A DNA stretch of 33,795 nucleotides from Bacteroidota bacterium. Lineage in GTDB: Bacteria; Bacteroidota; Bacteroidia; Chitinophagales; Chitinophagaceae. Under the pieces are notes generated by a model. That model was not told the origin of the DNA. It worked only from the letters and a program-made list of their open reading frames with translations, and did no database searches. The translations under genes were made by a program, and so were the position numbers. This document shows, piece by piece, positions 21,001 through 29,333 of this stretch. The DNA is taken from contig JAEVYV010000346.1 in the NCBI GenBank assembly GCA_023392575.1, positions 1 to 33,795 on the forward strand. The letters run 5' to 3'. Position 1 is the stretch's first letter, and each line of letters begins with the position of its first letter.

Positions 21001-22472
21001 CCTTTTTCATCATAGAGGTTTACGCTGTAGAGGTACTGCTCCGGGGAAGACCCCAGCACCTTTACCTTGGTCCAGGTGACCAGGCCCCGGGTTTGAAAGG
21101 ATTGGGCCAGCTCCTGGGCATACTCCGGGGCCGTATTATAGCTTAAATGAAAATTGGCACTGGTTTTATAGGTCCCGTCAAAATCTTTGGTGGGGGCACC
21201 GGCAGGAAGCAGATCATAATGATCATAGCCGGTTTCGGTGAGCAATTCAAAGCCCGATGCAGGTATAGTAGAAGCCGTAAAGGGATAATAGTAGTTGGTC
21301 CCACCTGCAGCCAGTCCTTCATGATAGGTTCTGTTGTTGCTCTCTGTCCACAAGCCGGTTTTGACCGGCCGGTTTAGCTCATCATAGAGCGTTACCAGCC
21401 ATTGGCCTTGGGCCCTTTGGTTCCCGTCCTGGGTCAGCACCAGCCGGTCCCGTTTGTCATAGACCATATGGACTTCGGCTGCCCCGGGTACTTTTTTTAT
21501 CACCATGCGGTTGCGCCCGTCATAACCATAGTAAAAACACAGCTCATCGCGGAGATCGGTGCCAATCGACCAGTTGCCCTGTAAAAGCAGGGCCTCCACG
21601 GCCTTGGGTTGCAGTACAAAGCGCAGGTTACCCAAATCATCATAGATATAATAGGTACACAGCCAGCCCCCATGGGCCTCGGTAAGGCCGGCACCGGGCT
21701 CTAAGAACTGCACCTTTTTTAAAATCACTTTACCTTCCTTGTCCTTGTATTCCACTACCTGCTTTCCCTTCTCATCCACCGTTACATTCTTATAGAGCTC
21801 CCCGCTAGGATACGCGGCACTGGTAGTAGGAACCGAGGAGGCAGTGCTGCCCGCTGTCCAGATCCGGACATCTTCCAAAGCGGTATTGATACTGTATTGC
21901 ACCTCCACACCCTTGCCCGCTCCCACCCAGCTATCGCCGGGGGCAAGCGTTTTGGTGGGCCGGTTTAAGGGTGAGGCTTCAAAAACCGTTTGGCCATAAA
22001 AGAAAGTTTCCCCCTGCCCTTTAATGGGGCTGGTGGCTGCATTACTGTAAAACTCGGCCTGCTGGGCAAAGGGGTTTAATTTAAACATCCCATCACTCAG
22101 AGAGGTATTGCCCCCCGCAGGGTTGGCCGCAAAGGGCAGGTACTGAAAGGGCTCCCGTCCAAATTGGTCATACTCCACGGCCGAGACCATATCCTTACCC
22201 AAAGGAGTGATCCCCTTTACCACCGTTTGCAGCGGCCGACCCAACCCATCTATATACTGGGTCGTCATCCGCGCCTTGTCCAAGGGGGTGGCTACATTGA
22301 GATTATTGGGGTTTTGCTCCGGGGCTACCGCCTCCCAGGTGCGCACATAATTAATGGGAATACCTTGGCCATAATTGGGTGGCAGGGGACGGGGTGTTTG
22401 GGCCTGGGCCACTACCGAATAAAGTAAAAGAATCCCAAGAATAATATTTTTAATAGTGGTAGCTTTTAGCAT
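18045..22472 (-). CDS. exported Rhs/YD-repeat protein with C-terminal toxin-like tip
   Basis: 1475 residues. A Sec signal peptide (1-24, ending VVAQA) is followed by a DUF6443-type N-terminal region (YVRTWEAVAPE, TQYIDGLGRPLQTVVKG), then many YD repeats (about 230-900: YDELGQLKTKELGR, YDYNIRGWLLGTNRDY, YDANGNILTQKQKG). Next come DHLGNVRMVLTEEQQ, a carbohydrate-binding-like insert and the Rhs core YYPFGLSMAGISSKAAG...YDNQIGRWHVIDPLGEKMQS, ending FNNPIRFIDIAGL. The tip (about 1250-1475) is variable and contains GGGFHGDNRSYST and GKLTGDNFPSTEAFITDPAG, perhaps a DUF3238-type domain (uncertain). Coding DNA for the core is GC-rich and for the tip AT-rich. The usual DPxGL cleavage-type motif reads DIAGL. 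No VgrG, PAAR or type VI genes are nearby. Confidence 0.9.
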   Translation of the reverse strand: MLKATTIKNIILGILLLYSVVAQAQTPRPLPPNYGQGIPINYVRTWEAVAPEQNPNNLNVATPLDKARMTTQYIDGLGRPLQTVVKGITPLGKDMVSAVEYDQFGREPFQYLPFAANPAGGNTSLSDGMFKLNPFAQQAEFYSNAATSPIKGQGETFFYGQTVFEASPLNRPTKTLAPGDSWVGAGKGVEVQYSINTALEDVRIWTAGSTASSVPTTSAAYPSGELYKNVTVDEKGKQVVEYKDKEGKVILKKVQFLEPGAGLTEAHGGWLCTYYIYDDLGNLRFVLQPKAVEALLLQGNWSIGTDLRDELCFYYGYDGRNRMVIKKVPGAAEVHMVYDKRDRLVLTQDGNQRAQGQWLVTLYDELNRPVKTGLWTESNNRTYHEGLAAGGTNYYYPFTASTIPASGFELLTETGYDHYDLLPAGAPTKDFDGTYKTSANFHLSYNTAPEYAQELAQSFQTRGLVTWTKVKVLGSSPEQYLYSVNLYDEKGRVIQVKSKNLSGGTDIITTQYDFSGKVLRSHTKHEKGGVNAAAYQVLTQNVYDAGGRLLEVKKRVGNQNEVTLAKHSYDELGQLKTKELGRLKNPDNITYTSTPLETLSYDYNIRGWLLGTNRDYAKSTTSTSNYFGFDLGYDKQTIASLGSYTASELNGNITGMVWKSTGDDQVRKYDFSYDNVNRLTGAAFTQHNGGFNTSQGIDYSVSNLTYDANGNILTQKQKGWKLTGSDYIDQLSYNYAASSNKLKNVVDASNEVNTKLGDFRASQAYLTSLGGTKTAAATDYLYDVNGNLTSDKNKDITSIAYNHLNLPQTITTAKGTITYTYDAAGAKLKKVVSETGQPSKTTLYLFGTYEEDQLQFLPQEEGRIRPLRDASNNFTSFAFDYFIKDHLGNVRMVLTEEQQTNYYPAATLEGAQTLGAKSMLNWEKEFFTIDNTKITPTNSIPGWSSTLDYANNNGNPPYNSIASLSYPSDYTVTEGATSANMYKLNATQNKTGLGFVIKVMAGDRMDIFGKSYFSSSGSYTNGNSTALVLKDIFDAFLGTMNSAALAKGLSEQNLETLNSSTYALPTSFIRGEDGTTSASPKAYINYMLFDEQFRYVEGGFSRVGSAGQVKDHWNDAALQNILAQKSGYLYVYVSNESNIDVFFDNVQVVHKRSPILEETHYYPFGLSMAGISSKAAGTLSNKFKYNGKEEQRQEFSDGSGLEWTDYGARMYDNQIGRWHVIDPLGEKMQSWSSYTYAFNNPIRFIDIAGLIPYPITIRSFAPFKSFGGGFHGDNRSYSTNKNATARVHQRIDFDTDKTTLKASAWSSPTWHTAAPGFKRTAKPDIKIEEGSFKINQSGDNKNFEFATHHSGANPLTPGAPNIDVFSSFSITENKKDGTLSISGKLTGDNFPSTEAFITDPAGTNLFIGVGFYEGSPLSSLWGENKDRKITDFSFSITTDDKGNFTGVKVGDKSYSIEDWNKMFETADPHKNEKKK

Positions 22473-22514
22473 GGCTTTTGTTTTGAAGCTTTGGTTGCTA
22501 TTAGTTATAAAGTG

Positions 22515-22850
22515 CTATAATCGGTTGTATCCAAGAATGGAAGCCTTTCTTTGGGTATATTGCTGGAATTGCTGATCTGTTAATACAGACCGGTAGAGCG
22601 AATCCCGTTTGCTTTCAATTAGCTGTAATTGCTGTCGCAGAGCATCAGCAGCAGGTTGTTGCTTGGCAGCTAACTTTTGGTTATTCAAGCTTAAATTAAT
22701 TTTATAAAGGCCTGCCTTTTGACTAGACGTCAGATGTAATGAATCCGCTACTCGCTGCGCCATCCGGTTTGCTGCCTGTTCTGCAGCGGAGCTCTGGGCT
22801 TTTGTTTTAAAAGACACCAATACCAACATCAAAAACAAAACTTTTTTCAT
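22515..22850 (-). CDS. small exported helical protein
   Basis: 111 residues with a signal peptide (KKVLFLMLVLVSFKTKAQ) and an all-helical mature part: AAEQAANRMAQRVADSLHLT, SQKAGLYKINLSLNNQKLA, RDSLYRSVLTDQQFQQYTQR. The pattern (LTSSQKAGLYKI...LTDQQFQQY) resembles short periplasmic Spy/CpxP-like helical proteins of Bacteroidota. It lies between the two giant exported genes, 10 bp from the first and 42 bp from the second, so it belongs to their operon. A periplasmic chaperone or stabiliser for the Rhs proteins is a reasonable guess; there is no direct evidence. Confidence 0.7.
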   Translation of the reverse strand: MKKVLFLMLVLVSFKTKAQSSAAEQAANRMAQRVADSLHLTSSQKAGLYKINLSLNNQKLAAKQQPAADALRQQLQLIESKRDSLYRSVLTDQQFQQYTQRKASILGYNRL

Positions 22851-22860
22851 AAATTATTTT

Positions 22861-25800
22861 TTAAAAACATTGTGTGAAATCACAATTACAAAAATCATAT
22901 TCGGTGTAGTTCTGCGATGTTGAATTATCACTCCACCGGTAGTAAAACATGTTTACGAACATCATGATGGATCCATCGAAATAAGATCCGGAACAGACCT
23001 TAGTGCCCGTTTCGCATACCCCGTTAATACATTTCTTATCTGGCGCGGTACAATTGGTGCAGATGGCTGTGCAGCTTCCATAAGTATTGGCGTAGCTCTG
23101 CCCGTTGGCATTCACATCGTTTTGAGCCTTCTGATCCGCATCGGCCTGAGATACTGTTGAGTTGTAGGCGCCTGCGTAAACTGTATAGGTAACGGTTGAA
23201 CCGGTAGAGCCACTGCCGCAATTGTTACGGGTAAAGGTGCCGGACTTGGCTGCATTGTACCAAGTACAAGTGCCATTACTGTTGGCATAGGCCTGCCCAT
23301 TGGCATTCACGTCGCTTTGGGCAAGGTTATTGGCGGCACTCTGTGATACGTTTGAGGAATAGGTGCCGGCAGCCACTGTGTACGTTACCGTGCTACCAAA
23401 ACTGCCAGCAGCACAGTTATTTTTGGTATAGCTCCCACTGACAGCCGTATTGTAATAGGTGCAACTTCCGTTATTATTGGCATAGGTCTGCCCATTAGCA
23501 TTGACATCGTTTTGCGCTTTTTGATCGGCGTCGGCCTGAGAAATAGTAGAGGAATACGTTCCGGCCGCAACAGTGTACACTACCGTGCCTGGAGTTCCGC
23601 CAGCAGCGCAGTTGTTGCGGGAGAAGGTGCCGGATTTAGTAACATTGTACCAGGTACAAAACCCATTGTTATTTGCAAAAGTCTGCCCATTGGCACTCAC
23701 ATCATTTACGGCTTTTTGATCCGCATCGGCCTGCGAAAGGGTGGAACTATAACTTCCTGCAGCTACTGTATAGGTCACACTGCTTCCCGTTCCCCCACTG
23801 GCACAATTGCTGCGGGTAAAGGTTCCCGATTTTTGCACATTATAAAATGTACAATATCCAATGTTGTTGGCAAAAGTCTGTCCATTAAAGTTGACGTCAT
23901 TTTGGGCTTTTTGATCGGCATCTGCTTGTGAAAGGGTCGAGCTATACGCACCGGCAGCTACTGTGTAGGTCACCAATGAACCAACTCCGCCTGCAGAACA
24001 GTTGTTCCTGATAAAGGAACCTGACTTTTGAGTGCTAAAAAAGGTGCAATACCCATTCGTATTGGCATAGCTCTGCCCGTTGGCATTGACATCATTCTGG
24101 GCCTTCTGGTCAGCATCCGCCTGCGAGATGGTGGACGTGTAAGTACTGGCTGCCACCGTGTAGGTCACTGAAGATCCTGAGCCTCCACTGGCACAATTAT
24201 TCCTAGTAAAGGTGCCACTTTTGGCTGCGCTATAAAAGGTCGCAATACCGCACTCCTCTATCTGACCCGCATAATTGTAACAGTATTTCTTAAGGATATT
24301 TCTGTCCTGATCTCTTACCAGGCTTAACCTTCCAAACCCATCATATTCATAATAAGTGATGCGGTTGTTAATGTCCGCTTGGGAGCTGATGCCAATCAGG
24401 GGCTCATAGGTGTAGGTTGTCATCTGGGCGCCCTTAGGATAGAGCCTTAGCTCATCAATTGAACCACTACCCGTCACTGTAATAGTTGACTGACCTGAAA
24501 TCAGATGCTCATACAGTGTCCAGGTACTTGATCCAATTGTAATACTTTTTAAAGGTTTGGGATAGCCAGTTTGCGTGCCGGCTATAGTGTAGGAACCATT
24601 TTTGCTCCAATAAGAAACCAAGTAAGATTTAGAACTAATTAAACCTGCCTTGGAAAGGTTAAAGCCAGTCTGACTGTAATGTTTGCTGCCGGTGATTCCA
24701 CCAGTGGACTGAATGTTCACTGAATTAATACCAGCCCAGTTTCCGGTCCCATCGGCTTCAAAAGAAGTATAAGCTATAGAGGAAGAATCTGCATTAACAA
24801 CTTGGGCGATGGGATATTTTGATACATAGTCCCAGATATAACTCATGACCACATCACCAATTTTTTGCTGTTCTGCAACCTCACCTGAAGCATGATATTT
24901 ATTAATAGCAAGCCTCGCCTTGTAATGATCGTCCTTTATGAAGTTGTTGGATACGACATTGGAAACACTAAAGCTGGCCAGGTTCAACGGTGGATTGAGT
25001 TCTAGGCTATACACTGTATCAGGCTGAAGAACAGTGGTTTTGTATGTTGTAAGCACCCCCTTTAATACTTTTTCAGAATTATCCAGGTATTTTTTAGTCT
25101 GGTATGTCTCCACAGGCAAAGAAATTGCATTTAGAGATTTTAGGCGGTGAAGTGCTTTGGCAGCATTCACGGAACTTTCAGCAGTACCATAATCCAAGGG
25201 GTAACGGATATTAGTAATATAAATCTCTCCGTTACTATTTTTTTCCTTTTTTGTTTTAAGCTGGAAATTTTTGTTAGAATATTGATATTCGTTCCACTTG
25301 GTCAGGTATTGGCTAGGCACGCTTTCATGATATATATAAGTGGTATCCGAGGAGATATTGAAGGCCTCTGCTTCTGTCAAATAGGCTTCACCTACCAGTC
25401 CCTGATTTAGACTCCAATTGCTTTGTCCTTCACCAATTATTTCAACATTTTTACCAATTTTTACAGACTTAGAACGCTTCGTCGTAGTATCAAAAGTGTG
25501 AAATTGATATTCAATAACTTTGGTTTCAACCGGCACGTAGACACTATTCTTGTAAGCATATGTTGTTTCTCTTTTTAACAAACCTCTTTTCCATTCCCGA
25601 TCATTGGCGGGAGGAAATGGGAAGGACCCGTTCCACAAATCTGAATGATCATTCCATGTAGTGTAGTCCAATTCCTTTTTACCATTTTCTCCATTAATAC
25701 CGTACAGAGTAGTTACTTTGGCGTATCCGATTGGCTTTCCCCCAGCCAGTGTCAACGGGTAATTAGTGACTGAGTTATAGACTACGTATTCAGTTGGGGC

Positions 25801-27774
25801 TCCACCGTATTTATCCCGGTTTACCTTGGTATAACTAAAATCAGGAAAGGGTGGTACGACTCCCGTTGAAGGGCTTGATGGAAGGCCATCTTGGGTATAA
25901 ACAAATTTTTGAACAGTAGCATTTACAGGATTGCTAGCGTTGGATCGGATTGTCTTAATTCGCAACCCTCCGTATGGTCTTGTCTTAAAATAACTCGAGT
26001 CTTTATAAACATAAGATTGAAGATCGACATAGAAAGAGGCATACGGCCTGCCGGCAAATTCTGTTTCTATAGTTCCTTCAATTGTATAACTTCCCGCCGG
26101 CAGATGTAGGGTATCATTTGAGGAGGTTAATTCTTTGTAGTATCCATTGTTGCCATAAACCTTTACATTTATATAGCAAATCACATTGTTATCGGCACAA
26201 GAGCGCTGAAGGTTTGAACTTACATAGAGGTAGCCGGTTTGGCTGGCTTGACTGGGAGAAACCGAAAAGGTGTTTTGAAAGGTTTGTAAATAATCCCAAG
26301 CTCCTTCTGGATTTGAGTTATTCCCACTTAAAAAAGTCAGAGTGGTGTGATCTTCTTTGTCAAAGCCTGGTGGAAACCATTCTGCGTAAGTATTTCCTTC
26401 ATATTCAAATTCAGTTACCCCTCCAGTAGGATACTTTATTTTTTCCAAAACACACGCCTTTGCATAGGTAGAATCAGGTGTCTTATCTGCACCCTGCATA
26501 GGTCCTGTAAGTGACAATTTGTAACGGACAAATTCTGAGTTGTTCTTTCCATTGTAATAACCCCAATAATCTTGGGCATTAGAAAGTCGTTTTGGAAGCT
26601 GGGTCGAATTATATGTAAAACAATAAGAGCCTAGTGAAAAATTGGACTTAACTTCTTGAATAGAATCCAATCTCAGGCGGTACAGATTTTCATCCATACC
26701 CCCACCAACGTAGGAATTTGTAAAATAGCTTTGATGTAGTTTAAATTGCTTTATCGTATCGCCAAAGGCATTAATGACGGCTATCCTATCCATTGAAAAA
26801 TTCAACTCATCATCCAGCCTTGGAGTGCTCTTGGGCAGAAAAACGACTTTACCAGAGGAAAACCTAATTTCAGTTAAGGTTTTAGCAGTAATTGAGTTTT
26901 GGCTGTAAGTACTTACTGTAAACGGTGGAACTGTGGAAGGATTATAACCAAAAGGAGTGGTATTTATTGTTTCAACTGCTTTTGTTCTGAAAAAGGACAT
27001 GCTGTTTGTGTAAACAAAATGTACTGAGTCTCCCTTTATATTTACGATATCGCTTAAGAAGACCGAAGATGACGTGTTGATGGCATTTCCACTTGTCCAC
27101 GCCGAATTACTACTCATTGTGTAGGGTTCGGCCTGAGTGTTTTCATAATCCTTAAAAATATATCTTGTTCCGTCTCCGGTGGTGATCACCCATTTATCCT
27201 GAAAAGATTCAACTCGCAAGTCAGAACGAGGACTCGTTACTATTTTTCCCTCATCAGTAAAAAAGAACTTACCGGAACCTCCGGGAAAATTGAAGTAAAA
27301 TATATCACTCTCTGAATCAATGATTCCTCTAAGAATATTGAGCCTATAGGCCTCTTTCCGGACCGCATCCATTTCGTGATTATAATATTTTCGTGCACTG
27401 TCATATGCATATTTAAATCCATATCCAAGCATTTCGTCTTCTAACCCCCTTTGCGATCTTGAGATCACTCCGCCAGACCTAAGACTCCAGCCCAACCCAA
27501 CACAAGAAGCCATTTCTTCCACCTTTATGCCTCCTGCATGATAGTCCAATGATATTGGGACCTGGAGCTTTCCTTCAACAATTGTATAGAATGGTATGGT
27601 GATTTCTGGTATACCGGTGTAATAACCTACTGGTATTTCACCAAATTTGCCTAATGAGGCAGCATTGGGAGAGGTGGGAAGGAACTTTGGCAAATTGACT
27701 TCCATATTGATATTATTTTGTGCAAAAACGTAAGCGCTGATAAAACAAATTGGAAGAAAAAAGGTCCGTTTCAT
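22861..27774 (-). CDS. giant exported Rhs-like protein with six DUF5977 repeats
   Basis: 1637 residues from ATG 27774, which begins a clear signal peptide (MKRTFFLPICFISAYVFAQ); the open frame upstream to 27840 overlaps the preceding gene and is unlikely. The N-terminal part (LPKFLPTSPNAASLGKFGEI, VPISLDYHAGGIKVEEMASC, VGLGWSLRSGGVISRSQRG) is typical of large Bacteroidota proteins related to Rhs. Around residues 1150-1190 it has YD-like text (RITYYEYDGFGRLSLVRDQD, RNILKKYCYNYAGQIEECG). Then come six exact-length 65-residue repeats (YTVAAGTYSSTISQADADQK core, each ending GxC) and a unique 69-residue cysteine-rich C-terminus (CTNCTAPDKKCINGVCETG). It lacks the YYPFG...DPxG core and a toxin-like tip. 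A surface or scaffold role is inferred. Confidence 0.82.
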   Translation of the reverse strand: MKRTFFLPICFISAYVFAQNNINMEVNLPKFLPTSPNAASLGKFGEIPVGYYTGIPEITIPFYTIVEGKLQVPISLDYHAGGIKVEEMASCVGLGWSLRSGGVISRSQRGLEDEMLGYGFKYAYDSARKYYNHEMDAVRKEAYRLNILRGIIDSESDIFYFNFPGGSGKFFFTDEGKIVTSPRSDLRVESFQDKWVITTGDGTRYIFKDYENTQAEPYTMSSNSAWTSGNAINTSSSVFLSDIVNIKGDSVHFVYTNSMSFFRTKAVETINTTPFGYNPSTVPPFTVSTYSQNSITAKTLTEIRFSSGKVVFLPKSTPRLDDELNFSMDRIAVINAFGDTIKQFKLHQSYFTNSYVGGGMDENLYRLRLDSIQEVKSNFSLGSYCFTYNSTQLPKRLSNAQDYWGYYNGKNNSEFVRYKLSLTGPMQGADKTPDSTYAKACVLEKIKYPTGGVTEFEYEGNTYAEWFPPGFDKEDHTTLTFLSGNNSNPEGAWDYLQTFQNTFSVSPSQASQTGYLYVSSNLQRSCADNNVICYINVKVYGNNGYYKELTSSNDTLHLPAGSYTIEGTIETEFAGRPYASFYVDLQSYVYKDSSYFKTRPYGGLRIKTIRSNASNPVNATVQKFVYTQDGLPSSPSTGVVPPFPDFSYTKVNRDKYGGAPTEYVVYNSVTNYPLTLAGGKPIGYAKVTTLYGINGENGKKELDYTTWNDHSDLWNGSFPFPPANDREWKRGLLKRETTYAYKNSVYVPVETKVIEYQFHTFDTTTKRSKSVKIGKNVEIIGEGQSNWSLNQGLVGEAYLTEAEAFNISSDTTYIYHESVPSQYLTKWNEYQYSNKNFQLKTKKEKNSNGEIYITNIRYPLDYGTAESSVNAAKALHRLKSLNAISLPVETYQTKKYLDNSEKVLKGVLTTYKTTVLQPDTVYSLELNPPLNLASFSVSNVVSNNFIKDDHYKARLAINKYHASGEVAEQQKIGDVVMSYIWDYVSKYPIAQVVNADSSSIAYTSFEADGTGNWAGINSVNIQSTGGITGSKHYSQTGFNLSKAGLISSKSYLVSYWSKNGSYTIAGTQTGYPKPLKSITIGSSTWTLYEHLISGQSTITVTGSGSIDELRLYPKGAQMTTYTYEPLIGISSQADINNRITYYEYDGFGRLSLVRDQDRNILKKYCYNYAGQIEECGIATFYSAAKSGTFTRNNCASGGSGSSVTYTVAASTYTSTISQADADQKAQNDVNANGQSYANTNGYCTFFSTQKSGSFIRNNCSAGGVGSLVTYTVAAGAYSSTLSQADADQKAQNDVNFNGQTFANNIGYCTFYNVQKSGTFTRSNCASGGTGSSVTYTVAAGSYSSTLSQADADQKAVNDVSANGQTFANNNGFCTWYNVTKSGTFSRNNCAAGGTPGTVVYTVAAGTYSSTISQADADQKAQNDVNANGQTYANNNGSCTYYNTAVSGSYTKNNCAAGSFGSTVTYTVAAGTYSSNVSQSAANNLAQSDVNANGQAYANSNGTCTWYNAAKSGTFTRNNCGSGSTGSTVTYTVYAGAYNSTVSQADADQKAQNDVNANGQSYANTYGSCTAICTNCTAPDKKCINGVCETGTKVCSGSYFDGSIMMFVNMFYYRWSDNSTSQNYTEYDFCNCDFTQCF
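23071..24240 (-). repeat. six tandem 195-bp coding repeats (DUF5977)
   Basis: Each unit encodes 65 residues starting T(F/W/Y)(Y/F) and ending in a cysteine, with a conserved inner cysteine (NNC) and the helix SQADADQKAQNDVNANGQ. Unit 5 is the most diverged (SQSAANNLAQSDV). Length is conserved to the codon in all six. Confidence 0.9.
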
Positions 27775-27808
27775 AAAAATCATGACTTGTATATTGTTTT
27801 CAATTATT

Positions 27809-29230
27809 TTATTTCCAGTTATACCCCACCCGAAACACAATGGCCTGGCTTCTGGGCACCTGCTGGTAGCTCAAAAAATCCCAGAGCAGCTTCAGCTCGC
27901 CCTTCATCTTGCCCCCCAGTTTGTACTTCTTGGAAAGCCCCACCAGTCCACTGTGCTGCCAGGACGAATGATCCCTTAACTGCTGAAGGGAATGGATCTC
28001 ACTTCTATAGTTTTGTTCATAGCCTCCTGAGACAAACCAGGAGCCTTTTACCTTGAGGTCCAGATAGCTTCTGAGGCCCAGGCCCTGGTGGGTGAGCTTT
28101 ATGTGGTTCCAGCTCCTACCCCAGCCCAGCTTATAGGAGGCACCTACTCCAATTACATTTTTATCACTAAGCTTATAGCCCAGTGAAAGACCCAGGTCCG
28201 AGGTGACGGGAAAGTAATTGTTACCCCTACCGGTTTGCACATTGGCCCCATATTCCAGGCGCTGAAACAAACTTTTGGTCTTTTGGTGATTGGGTGTAAA
28301 GCCCTGGGGTAGTTCAGGATCCGCACTGCTGTTGCCATAGCTTCCTGTGCTGTATTGGTTGATCTTACTCTTTAACTGACTAAGCTCTCCCTGGGCCGCC
28401 TGCACATTCTGTTGCAGCAGCTGGGTGGTATTGGCCCCTGAGCCAAAGCGGTCTGCGAGGGCTTGGTTGACCGAAGCCCGGGTTTGCAGCCCGGGAGGCA
28501 CTGCAGCTGTAGCCCCACTGCTACCGGGCAAGGAAAACAAGCTGCCAAGCATGGAGTTTTGGGCAAAGAACTCTTTAAACTGCGGCACGTGCAACACTGC
28601 TTCCATGAGTTTTTGTTCCAACTTATTTGGGTCTTCCCAGAGCTCCTTGTACTCTCTAACCTGGGCCTGATAATAGTAGGCCTGCTTTTGAAAATTTCTG
28701 AGTTCTTTGATCATACCCAGGCTTTCCAGCTGTTGCTTTAAGAGTTTTTGCCGTTCACCAATGTATTTTTTGATATTATCAGCCTGGTTGAGCTTTGACT
28801 GTAAAGAAGTGTATTTGGAAAGGGTTTGCTCTACCCCAGCCCCATTTACCAGTCCTTTATCTTTTAAAAAATTCAGCGAAGTAGTGAGTGAGTCCAGATG
28901 GCCGGAGTACACCGCACTGTATTTACTGACCTTTTCGGGGACTTGCTGGAGCTGCTGGTATTTCTGCTCCACCCCTTCAAAGAGTTGTTTGGCCAGGGTG
29001 GAGTCTTTTTTCCAGAGCTTTTTATAAAGCCTTTGTTCTTGCTTTTGCAGTTTTAAAAGATAACGGGTAGTTTGTTTATCGAGGCTGGTTTCTATAGCGG
29101 CCGCTTTCTTATCTAAAGCCGCGAATAGCTTTTGGGGAGAAGCCACCACCCTATTTAAGGCAGAAGAATCCTGCCCGTAAGAGGTAAGGCCCCCTACACT
29201 GAGCACTATAAAGGACAAAAATCTTTGCAA
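27809..29230 (-). CDS. exported coiled-coil protein with C-terminal barrel-like domain
   Basis: 473 residues. The only in-frame start before the signal peptide (MQRFLSFIVLSVGGLTSYGQ) is a TTG at 29230. Residues 25-220 are almost entirely charged helix with coiled-coil character (KQTTRYLLKLQKQEQRLYKK, KYTSLQSKLNQADNIKKYIG). A Gly/Ser/Pro linker follows, and the last ~150 residues are alternating strands with aromatic belts (YFPVTSDLGLSLGYKLSDKN, GVGASYKLGWGRSW, SWFVSGGYEQNY) ending VFRVGYNWK, like a small outer-membrane barrel. It is first in the operon with the Rhs-like genes. A dedicated envelope partner that anchors, assembles or displays them is the natural hypothesis. Confidence 0.7.
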   Translation of the reverse strand: MQRFLSFIVLSVGGLTSYGQDSSALNRVVASPQKLFAALDKKAAAIETSLDKQTTRYLLKLQKQEQRLYKKLWKKDSTLAKQLFEGVEQKYQQLQQVPEKVSKYSAVYSGHLDSLTTSLNFLKDKGLVNGAGVEQTLSKYTSLQSKLNQADNIKKYIGERQKLLKQQLESLGMIKELRNFQKQAYYYQAQVREYKELWEDPNKLEQKLMEAVLHVPQFKEFFAQNSMLGSLFSLPGSSGATAAVPPGLQTRASVNQALADRFGSGANTTQLLQQNVQAAQGELSQLKSKINQYSTGSYGNSSADPELPQGFTPNHQKTKSLFQRLEYGANVQTGRGNNYFPVTSDLGLSLGYKLSDKNVIGVGASYKLGWGRSWNHIKLTHQGLGLRSYLDLKVKGSWFVSGGYEQNYRSEIHSLQQLRDHSSWQHSGLVGLSKKYKLGGKMKGELKLLWDFLSYQQVPRSQAIVFRVGYNWK

Positions 29231-29297
29231 GCAATTAATCAGTTAGTTGGTTTAAGTGGTCCTTCCAAATCTCAGAACTATTTCCCTACCGACCAAC

Positions 29298-29333
29298 GTG
29301 GAAAACACCGGTAAAAAACCGTGAAAACACGGT
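29298..29333. promoter_or_regulatory. direct repeats in the divergent promoter
   Basis: gtggaaaacaccggt (29298-29312) and gtgaaaacacggt (29321-29333) are near-identical, spaced two helical turns apart. The second contains the palindrome accgtg/cacggt. They lie between the response regulator gene and the Rhs-cluster operon and overlap the nominal GTG start of the regulator, so they look like operator rather than coding DNA. Confidence 0.45.

Noticed and set aside
18932..22427. Several plus-strand open frames of 60-143 codons opposite the Rhs gene
   Set aside because: They are shadows caused by the codon pattern of the GC-rich Rhs gene; none has a recognisable domain.
23071..24240. Regularly spaced repeats as a possible CRISPR or satellite
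   Set aside because: The unit is exactly 65 codons, in frame, inside a long open gene; it is a protein repeat.
27772..27840. Upstream extension of the 1637-aa gene by 22 codons
   Set aside because: It would overlap the preceding gene and place a non-signal sequence before an evident signal peptide starting at ATG 27774.
17797..29230. Type VI secretion or tailocin-type Rhs locus
   Set aside because: Both giant proteins have Sec signal peptides, and no VgrG, PAAR, Hcp or sheath gene is in the window.
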